In this document: positions 28,973-34,827 of the stretch, one piece after another
Position numbering within the stretch: position 1 is the stretch's first letter
How the letters are laid out: each line of letters starts with the position of its first letter
NCBI GenBank assembly: GCA_020247085.1
Contig: JADCJJ010000235.1
Coordinates: forward strand, 1-34,827
From: Myxococcaceae bacterium
GTDB taxonomy: Bacteria > Myxococcota > Myxococcia > Myxococcales > Myxococcaceae
Reading direction: 5' to 3'
Length of the DNA: 34,827 nucleotides
Translations under genes and position numbers: made by a program
Notes under the pieces: model-generated
The model's input: the letters and a program-made list of their open reading frames with translations, nothing else
Databases searched by the model: none
Told to the model about the DNA's origin: nothing

Positions 28973-30937
28973 TCACGGCAGGAAGACGCCGAAGGCGTCG
29001 ATGACCAGGTGCACGTCGGCGGTGGCGCTGACGCAGACCTGACGCGAGGGCCCGAAGCTGGCCGTCACCTGGTTGGCCACCACGTCGTGGCCGGCGAAGT
29101 TGAGGCTCGAGCTGAGCGCCGGCGCTTCGCAGGGGCGCACCGAGAGGTGCCCCGGCCTCGAGCCCTCGACGGCCACCACGCCGAGCGAGACGGCGCTCGC
29201 CCCCGTGGGCAGGCCCGCGAGCCGCGAAAGGTCGAGCGCCACCACCTGCCCGGCGCGCAGCGCATGCCGCCACTCCCCCTGGCCCGTGCGGGTGTCGAGC
29301 ACGCGGGTGGGGGCGATGGGGGCGAAGCGGTGACCGCCGGAGGGGCGGAAGAAGCCGTCGACGTCGAGGACGACGTGGGTGGTCACGTTCGACTGCACGC
29401 ACACCTGCCCGTCACGCACCCGCGCGACCGAGGCGTTCGCGCGGTCCTCGCCGGCGACGAAGTTGACCGTCGAGGTGCCTCCCCCGCCCGCGTCGCATGG
29501 GAAGAGGGCGAGCCAGCCGGCGAGCGCGGGCTGGGTCACGGTGACGTTGAGGCTGACGGCGAGGGCGTCGGCCGGGCCGCCGACGGGCAGGGCCCTCACC
29601 TCGAAGGGGCGCAGCGGGGGGCCACCGCGCGAGTCGGCGGTGCGCGCTGGCGGCCCGGCCTCGAAGCCAGCGCCAGACGGGCCGAACGCGCCGACGGCGT
29701 CGAGCACCACGTGCGTGGGGACCTGCGCCTCGAGCTCGACCGCCCCACCCGACAACCCGACGCGCACGGCGCTCGACACCGGGCGTCCCGGGACGAAGTT
29801 GACGTTCGAGGTCTCGTGCGGGGCCCCCGCGGGGACCACCGAGAGGAAGCCCTGCTGCTCGGCGTCGACGGCCGTCAGCGTGCCGACGAAGGCGGTGGCG
29901 CCGGGCGGCAGGGCCGGGGCGAGGTCGAGGCTGCGTCGGTGCCCGCCCAGCAACGGCTCCCCCCCGCGCGTGTCCAGGAGCCGCACGGGGCTGGCCAGCG
30001 GTGAGAAGCGGCCTGGCGCGGAGAGGAGCGAGACCGAGCCCGTGGGGCCCGCCCCCGTGCGCTCCGCCGGCGGCACCCCGAAGCCCCCGGCGGGGTCGAA
30101 CAGCAGCGCCAGGTGGTTGGCGACGCGCCGCTCGGCCGCGCCGTTGCCCGGGAGCCGGTTGGCGCGCTCGCCGTTCACCGCCAGCGTGCTGCTGCCGCCC
30201 CCGTCGAGCATCATCCCGTCCCACGCGCCGAGCGCCCGAAGCATGAGGCCCACCTCGCGAGGCGACGGGCCGCGCGTTCCGGCGATGCGCCCCTCGGCCA
30301 CCACCAGGAAGAGCGTTCGCCCGTCGGCCGACAGCCCCACCGCCGTGCGCGGGTGGTCGCCGGTGCAGTAGTCGCCGCAGGCGTCGGTCTCGTCCCACGA
30401 CATCACCTCGCCGGCGCTTAGCGTCGGAATGAAGTGCCCACCGATGGCCTGCACGAGCGGCGGCCCGGCGGGCGTGTACGTGTCGTCGGGCTCCACGCTA
30501 CAGCGCTTGTCGCCGGTACAGCCGAAGACACGCCAGCCGTTCGAGTCCTCGGTGCCGGGCCAGTGCACCCCGTCGCCGATCGTCAGCCCGGCCGGCCAGT
30601 TGGTGTTGCCGATGTCGAAGAAGTCGCCGTTCACCGCCGCCACCGCGCCGGACTCGCGCGCGAAGGTCGACGTGGTGCGGTAGTGCTCGTCGGGCCGCGT
30701 CACCTTCACCGAGAGTCGCGGGTCCGCCAGGTCGGCGCTGATGGTGTGGAACACCCTCGGCCCTCGCCCCAGGTCGACGACGTGACGCCTATACAGCACC
30801 CCCGGCACCGGGTGCTCGTCCGGCACCGTCAGGAGCGAGCGCTCGCTCTCGCTCGCTCCTTCGGCGCTCACCTCGAGCCGGCCCACCCCGCACGCCCAGA
30901 GGCCGAGGCTCGCCAGCATCACCCGCGCTGTGTGCAT
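28973..30937 (-). CDS. Lipoprotein: phosphodiester glycosidase (NAGPA-like) plus three C-terminal repeats
   Basis: 654 aa. The signal MHTARVMLASLGLWA-C has a plausible lipobox. Residues ~45-290 resemble the NAGPA/phosphodiester-glycosidase domain (PF09992-type): AAVNGDFFD, then WDGMMLDGGGSSTLAVNG as the hallmark, with Cys pairs CTGDKRC and CGDYC. That family removes a sugar from a phosphodiester-linked glycan. Residues ~305-654 hold three ~110-aa repeats, each with P.RLLDTR.G, a 'G.LSV.PC/NFV.G...AN.V' core and an ending of the type THVVLDVDGFF. I know this repeat mainly as an undescribed extracellular module. It is probably outer-membrane exposed and acts on or binds a surface polymer. Confidence 0.82.
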   Translation of the reverse strand: MHTARVMLASLGLWACGVGRLEVSAEGASESERSLLTVPDEHPVPGVLYRRHVVDLGRGPRVFHTISADLADPRLSVKVTRPDEHYRTTSTFARESGAVAAVNGDFFDIGNTNWPAGLTIGDGVHWPGTEDSNGWRVFGCTGDKRCSVEPDDTYTPAGPPLVQAIGGHFIPTLSAGEVMSWDETDACGDYCTGDHPRTAVGLSADGRTLFLVVAEGRIAGTRGPSPREVGLMLRALGAWDGMMLDGGGSSTLAVNGERANRLPGNGAAERRVANHLALLFDPAGGFGVPPAERTGAGPTGSVSLLSAPGRFSPLASPVRLLDTRGGEPLLGGHRRSLDLAPALPPGATAFVGTLTAVDAEQQGFLSVVPAGAPHETSNVNFVPGRPVSSAVRVGLSGGAVELEAQVPTHVVLDAVGAFGPSGAGFEAGPPARTADSRGGPPLRPFEVRALPVGGPADALAVSLNVTVTQPALAGWLALFPCDAGGGGTSTVNFVAGEDRANASVARVRDGQVCVQSNVTTHVVLDVDGFFRPSGGHRFAPIAPTRVLDTRTGQGEWRHALRAGQVVALDLSRLAGLPTGASAVSLGVVAVEGSRPGHLSVRPCEAPALSSSLNFAGHDVVANQVTASFGPSRQVCVSATADVHLVIDAFGVFLP

Positions 30938-31028
30938 GCCGGGTTGTCGGCGGCGCAGCGGCCCGGCGACTGTGGGGCGACTGTCAAGCGACGCAGCAAC
31001 GCCCTCGGCCGCCGAGCGCGCGCGGCGG

Positions 31029-31637
31029 CTACTTCGCGAACCACGTGCCGATGACCTCTCCGGTCCGGCCGATCTGCACGATGACGCCGTCGAAGCGCGC
31101 CCTGACGCCGCGCACCGGGCCGCCGCCTTTGCGTGGCAGCGTCCACACCCCTTCGGGCGTGAAGACGAGTTGCAGCCGTAGGGCCCGCGCCGCCACCTGC
31201 CGGCTCATCAGCTGCATCGACCAGCCGTCGGGCACCTTCGCCGGGATGCGGATGAAGGGGAGCACCGCGTTGCCGTTCGCGTCCGTCTTCGCTGGGGCGC
31301 CGTGGGTCAGCGCGCCGTCGCCCCCGGCGAAGAAGGGCGTCAGGTTGAGGGTGAACTCGCCGGAGATCGGGTTGGCGTCGCCCATCGACAGCACGCTCGC
31401 CGACTCCTCAGTGACGATCATGTAGTGCTTCCTGCCGTCGGCCGCGCGGCGGAAGTCCTTTCGCTTCTGCTCGCACTGCGACGTCATCAGCGGCCCGCAG
31501 CTGCCAGCGTAGCCCTCGATGAACTCCGAGAGGCTGCCGACCTTCTCGGCCACGTCCCGCATCTTCGCGAACCGTTGGTCGACGTCGGCGCCCGCGACCG
31601 CGGGGAGCAACGCCATCAGGGAAATCAGCCAGCGCAT
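31029..31637 (-). CDS. Secreted protein of unknown function
   Basis: 202 aa, with a GGAGGG ribosome-binding site before the ATG at 31635-31637. A Sec signal MRWLISLMALLPAVAGA is followed by a helical stretch (FAKMRDVAEKVGSLSEFIEG) with two Cys (SCGPLMTSQCEQ) that may form a disulfide, and then a beta-rich C-terminal domain (SGEFTLNLTPFFAGGDGALT, LRLQLVFTPEGVWTLP, GVIVQIGRTGEVIGTWF). I do not recognise the family. It is divergent from the PilZ gene and lies 91 nt upstream of the glycosidase lipoprotein start on the same strand; that gap shows no terminator. Confidence 0.75.
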   Translation of the reverse strand: MRWLISLMALLPAVAGADVDQRFAKMRDVAEKVGSLSEFIEGYAGSCGPLMTSQCEQKRKDFRRAADGRKHYMIVTEESASVLSMGDANPISGEFTLNLTPFFAGGDGALTHGAPAKTDANGNAVLPFIRIPAKVPDGWSMQLMSRQVAARALRLQLVFTPEGVWTLPRKGGGPVRGVRARFDGVIVQIGRTGEVIGTWFAK

Positions 31638-31735
31638 CGAGGCCCTCCAGAAGAATGTCGCATCAGGTGCTTAATTTGCCTACACCATCACACTCTGTAG
31701 GCTGCGCCTCGTCACAACACACGACAGGGGTGCAC

Positions 31736-32110
31736 GTGAGTGAGCGGCGGCAGAATCTTCGGTTCGACAAGGTCTTCACGGTTTACCTCACCACGCAGCA
31801 GGGCATGACGAGGGGCATCGCGCGGAACATCAGCACGACGGGGCTCTTCGTCGAGACGCGCGATGCGCTGCCGCTGGGCGGGCAGATCAAGGTGACGTTC
31901 ACCGGCGACGACGGCACCGAGATGACGGCGCTGTGCGAGGTGCGGTACCAGGTGGCGCTCAACTACGGGGCTTCCCATCAGACGGACGGTGAGGAGGCGT
32001 TGACGACGGCGGCGGTGGGGACGCGGGGCGCAGGCTTGCGCATCATCGCCTACGAGACGCGAGAGAACCACCCGATGCTGCTGGTCGACCGGGAGCGGGT
32101 GCTGCACTGA
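31736..32110 (+). CDS. PilZ domain protein (c-di-GMP receptor)
   Basis: 124 aa from GTG at 31736, preceded by AGGGGTG; a longer upstream frame would cover the promoter region. The two c-di-GMP-binding signatures are intact: RxxxR as RQNLR near the N-terminus, and (D/N)xSxxG as NISTTG (GIARNISTTGLFVETRDAL). The rest is the usual six-stranded barrel (IKVTFTGDDGTEMTALCEVR) and an extra C-terminal extension (GAGLRIIAYETRENHPMLLV). Single-domain PilZ proteins relay c-di-GMP to motility, secretion or exopolysaccharide targets. The GGDEF enzyme at 24773 could supply the ligand, though c-di-GMP is shared cell-wide. Confidence 0.9.
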   Translation: MSERRQNLRFDKVFTVYLTTQQGMTRGIARNISTTGLFVETRDALPLGGQIKVTFTGDDGTEMTALCEVRYQVALNYGASHQTDGEEALTTAAVGTRGAGLRIIAYETRENHPMLLVDRERVLH

Positions 32111-32123
32111 GCCGAGGGTGGGG

Positions 32124-34310
32124 TCACGGCGTGGGCGCGTCGACCTGCGCCAGCCACAGCACGCCGAGCGGGGGCAGGGTGAGGGTGGCCGAGCCGGGCT
32201 GCCCGTCCCACGGTTTGGGGCTCGCCTTGAAGGGCGCGTTCGAGACGCCGGAGCCGCCGAACTGGGCGTCGTCGCTGTTGACGAGCTCGGCCCACCACCC
32301 CCCGCTGGGGAGCCCGACGCGGTAGTCGCGGCGCACGACGGGGGTGAAGTTGGCGACGCAGACGAGCTCGCGCCAGGGGTTCCGGCCGCGGCGCACGAAG
32401 GCGTAGACGCTCGGGTCCGACGAGTCGGCCTGGATCCACTGGAACCCCGGGGCGTGGAAGTCGGTCTCGAAGAGCGCGCCCTCGCGGCGGTAGGTCTCGT
32501 TCAGCACGGCGACGAACTCCTGCAGCTGGCGGTGCGCGTCGGTCTCGAGCAGGTGCCAGTCGAGGGAGCGGGCCTCAGCCCACTCCTGAACCTGGCCGAA
32601 CTCGTTGCCCATGAAGAGCAGCTTCTTGCCGGGGTGCGCCCACATCCACGCGTAGAGGGCGCGCAGGTTGGCGAAGCGCTGCCAGTCATCGCCGGGCATC
32701 TTGCCCAGCATCGAGCGCTTGCCGTGCACCACCTCGTCGTGGCTCAGCGGCAGCACGAAGTCTTCGCTGTACGCGTAGAGGAGCCCGAAGGTGAGCTGGT
32801 GGTGATGCCACTTGCGGTGGACGGGGTCCTTCTCGAAGTACTTCAGGGTGTCGTGCATCCACCCCATGTTCCACTTGTGGGTGAAGCCGAGGCCGCCCTG
32901 GACGACGGGCCGTGAGACGTTGGGCCACGACGTCGACTCTTCGGCCATCACCACCACATCGGGGTGCAGCTCGCGCAGCGTCTCGTTGAGCTCGCGGAGG
33001 AAACCGAGCGCCTCTTCGTTCTCGCGGCCGCCGAAGCGATTGGGCACCCACTCGCCGGGGGCGCGCGAGTAGTCGAGGTAGAGCATCGAGGCCACCGCGT
33101 CCACGCGCAGGCCGTCGACGTGGTACTCCTCGGCGAGGAAGAGCGCGTTGGCGATGAGGAAGTTGCGCACCTCGTTGCGGCCGAAGTCGAAGATGAGCGT
33201 GCCCCAGTCGGGGTGGGCGCCGCGGCGCGGGTCGGCGTGCTCGTACAGCGCGGTGCCGTCGAAGCGGGCGAGGGCGAACGCGTCGCGCGGAAAATGTCCG
33301 GGCACCCAATCGACGATCACCCCGATGCCATGCTGGTGCAGGGTGTCGACGAAGAAGCGGAAGTCGTCAGGGTGGCCGAAGCGCGAGGTGGGCGCGTAAT
33401 AGCTCGACACCTGGTAGCCCCAGCTGCCGCCGTAGGGATGCTCGGCGATGGGGAGCAGCTCGACGTGGGTGAAGCCGAGCCGCGAGACGTACTCGGCGAG
33501 CTGCGGCGCCAGCTCCCGCCAGGTGAGGGGACGGTTGCCCTCTTCGGGCACGACGCGCCAGGAGCCGACGTGGACCTCATAGATGCTCATCGGCTCGAGC
33601 TGGCGGCGGGCGGCGCGGCGCGCCTCGAGCCACGCCGCGTCACCCCACCGGTAGTGGCGCAGGTGGTGCACCACCGAGGCCGTCAGCGGGGGCACCTCGG
33701 TGCGGAACGCCATCGGGTCGGCCTTGAGGAACGGCGCGCCGTCTCGCGGGTGCACCTCGTACTTGTAGCGGGAGCCCTCGCTGACGTCGGGCACGAAGAG
33801 CTCCCACAGGCCGCTGGCGCCCATCGAGCGCATCGGGTTGAGCCGCCCGTCCCAGCCGTTGAAGTCGCCGACGACGCTGACGCCCTCGGCGTTGGGAGCC
33901 CAGACGACGAAGGCGGTGCCGAAGAGGCCCTGGTGGGTCATCGGGTGGGCGCCCAGGCGCTCCCACAGGCGCCGGTGCGTGCCCTCGCTGATGAAGTGCA
34001 GGTCCTGCTCGCCGAGCGTCGGCAAGAACGCGTAGGGGTCGCGGAGCGTGAACGTGGCGCCGCCCGGGTACTCGACGTGCACGACGTACGCCGGCACCTC
34101 GCGGCCCGGCAGACGGCCCTCGAACACCCCGGGAAGGTCGAGCCGGGGCTCGAGGCGGTGGCGCTGGCCGCTCACCTCGACCTCGACGCGGAACGCCTCG
34201 GGCCGGAAGACCCGCACCGCCAGGCCGTCGGCCGCCGGGTGCACACCGAGCAGCGCGTGGGGGTTCGAGTGGCGGAGCTGCACCAGCCGCGCGAGCGCCT
34301 CGTCGGACAT
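32124..34310 (-). CDS. glgB: 1,4-alpha-glucan branching enzyme
   Basis: 728 aa, the typical full length of GlgB. An N-terminal carbohydrate-binding N1 region (HSNPHALLGVHPAADGLAVR) and a CBM48 (GTAFVVWAPNAEGVSVVGDF) are followed by the GH13 (beta/alpha)8 barrel: region I VDWVPGHFPRD, region II DGLRVDAV with nucleophile D404, region III MAEEST with acid/base E457, and region IV LPLSHDEV with the transition-state Asp. The C-terminal all-beta domain ends NFTPVVRRDYRVGLP. It cuts alpha-1,4 glucan and re-joins the chain by alpha-1,6 links in glycogen synthesis. The ATG has no strong ribosome-binding site. No glgA, glgC or glgX is visible in the window. Confidence 0.97.
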   Translation of the reverse strand: MSDEALARLVQLRHSNPHALLGVHPAADGLAVRVFRPEAFRVEVEVSGQRHRLEPRLDLPGVFEGRLPGREVPAYVVHVEYPGGATFTLRDPYAFLPTLGEQDLHFISEGTHRRLWERLGAHPMTHQGLFGTAFVVWAPNAEGVSVVGDFNGWDGRLNPMRSMGASGLWELFVPDVSEGSRYKYEVHPRDGAPFLKADPMAFRTEVPPLTASVVHHLRHYRWGDAAWLEARRAARRQLEPMSIYEVHVGSWRVVPEEGNRPLTWRELAPQLAEYVSRLGFTHVELLPIAEHPYGGSWGYQVSSYYAPTSRFGHPDDFRFFVDTLHQHGIGVIVDWVPGHFPRDAFALARFDGTALYEHADPRRGAHPDWGTLIFDFGRNEVRNFLIANALFLAEEYHVDGLRVDAVASMLYLDYSRAPGEWVPNRFGGRENEEALGFLRELNETLRELHPDVVVMAEESTSWPNVSRPVVQGGLGFTHKWNMGWMHDTLKYFEKDPVHRKWHHHQLTFGLLYAYSEDFVLPLSHDEVVHGKRSMLGKMPGDDWQRFANLRALYAWMWAHPGKKLLFMGNEFGQVQEWAEARSLDWHLLETDAHRQLQEFVAVLNETYRREGALFETDFHAPGFQWIQADSSDPSVYAFVRRGRNPWRELVCVANFTPVVRRDYRVGLPSGGWWAELVNSDDAQFGGSGVSNAPFKASPKPWDGQPGSATLTLPPLGVLWLAQVDAPTP

Positions 34311-34365
34311 GGGCGCGACTTGTCACGGCGCCTGCGGGCCAGCAAGCGCCGCACGGCCCACAGGC

Positions 34366-34827
34366 TCAGCGCAGTGACAGGCTCAGGTCGCCGCTGAACA
34401 CCAGCCCACCGTCGGCGCCGGTGCCGGTGACGAAGAGGCCGCCGTCGCGGAGCATCAGCAGCAGGGGGAGCGGCTCAAAGGCGCCGACGGCGCGGGTGCG
34501 GCCCTCGGAGAGCGCGAGCGTCAGCAGCGGTGGGCTCGAGGGGCCCTGCGACAGGACCGCGGCGCCCACGCGCCCGCTCTCGGGCCACTCGAAGTCGTAA
34601 GTGCCCGCCGTGGGGAACATGCCAGAGAACTCGAGCACCAGCTGGCCGCCGCCGCCGTACTGACCGTTCGAGGCGCGCACCAACTGGGTGAAGCCCACCA
34701 GCGCGCCGCGGGGCGCGAGCTGACCCTTGAGCGCGCCGGCCGGGCGCTCGGCCGTGCCGATGACGAGCGAGGCCCGGTTGGTCGAGACCGCCGCTGCCTG
34801 CGCGGGCGAGAGCGTGAGGTTGCCGGC
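34366..34827 (-). CDS. C-terminal part of a probable CHRD-like domain protein (start outside window)
   Basis: 154 codons, open to the right edge with no start required inside the window. The visible N-terminal part (LTLSPAQAAAVSTNRASLVI, then GTAERPAGALKGQLAPRG) resembles the end of CHRD domains, which typically finish with 'a..p.GelrGqL'. The remainder is a beta-rich segment (QLVLEFSGMFPTAGTYDFEW and LTLALSEGRTRAVGAFEPLP) ending in DLSLSLR. It lies on the same strand as glgB, ending 55 nt upstream of it. The family assignment is tentative. Confidence 0.6.
   Translation of the reverse strand, partial: AGNLTLSPAQAAAVSTNRASLVIGTAERPAGALKGQLAPRGALVGFTQLVRASNGQYGGGGQLVLEFSGMFPTAGTYDFEWPESGRVGAAVLSQGPSSPPLLTLALSEGRTRAVGAFEPLPLLLMLRDGGLFVTGTGADGGLVFSGDLSLSLR

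Overview
The window is high-GC bacterial DNA and almost certainly comes from a myxobacterium (phylum Myxococcota; a Cystobacterineae-like genome would fit). The signs are strong G/C bias at third codon positions (long false ORFs run opposite most genes), a eukaryote-like Ser/Thr kinase with an HRDVTPEN catalytic loop, several large Cys-rich, TSP3 or repeat-bearing surface lipoproteins, a MYXO-CTERM-like C-terminal tail on a giant surface protein, a PilZ protein, and a sigma-54 enhancer-binding regulator. No tRNA, rRNA, CRISPR array, insertion sequence or prophage gene was found. It reads as ordinary chromosome rich in surface and signalling genes.

Layout. 1-5000: a truncated cyclic-nucleotide-binding protein (-), a five-repeat lipoprotein (+), a GNAT acetyltransferase (-) and a winged-helix/AAA ATPase (-). 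4961-5743 is non-coding and carries five copies of an 87-bp tandem repeat, each with the palindrome TGACGTCA. 5744-13056 (all -) is an apparent operon: a 1548-aa Ig-like repeat surface protein overlaps by 4 nt an OmpA/TSP3 beta-barrel protein, and a broken pilus/secretin N-domain gene follows. 13255-16652 (+): gcvP (glycine decarboxylase P protein) with a 4-nt-overlapping small unknown gene. 16653-16965 holds a hairpin and four 19-bp tandem repeats. 16966-19890 (+): a Ser/Thr kinase with a ribbon-helix-helix-like tail, an overlapping multi-pass membrane protein, and a SAM methyltransferase. 19959-22565 (+): a lipoprotein with TSP3-type Ca-binding repeats and a VWA-like domain. 22968-24571 (-): a DPM-like glycosyltransferase overlapping a YdjC/ChbG deacetylase. 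24773-25702 (+): a GGDEF protein with a degenerate receiver. 25884-28915 (+): a hybrid histidine kinase overlapping an NtrC-type regulator, preceded by a near-consensus sigma-54 promoter and three copies of a motif. 28973-31637 (-): a phosphodiester-glycosidase lipoprotein with three C-terminal repeats and a small secreted protein. 31736-32110 (+): PilZ. 32124-34310 (-): glgB. 34366-34827 (-): the C-terminal part of a possible CHRD-like protein.

How the genes fit together. Several pairs share 4-nt start/stop overlaps (adhesin/OmpA, gcvP/unknown, kinase/membrane protein, GT2/deacetylase, histidine kinase/EBP), which points to translational coupling and functional pairing. The strongest candidates for something not routinely described are: (a) the adhesin-OmpA pair, whose arrangement resembles TraA-TraB and whose 12 Ig-like modules repeat at an exact 813-bp period; (b) the sigma-54-driven, probably self-activating histidine kinase/EBP operon with its repeated upstream motif; (c) the kinase fused to a putative DNA-binding ribbon-helix-helix; and (d) the GT2-deacetylase pair resembling the Und-P-GalNAc to Und-P-GalN module. 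Cyclic-di-GMP signalling is represented by both a cyclase and a PilZ receptor.
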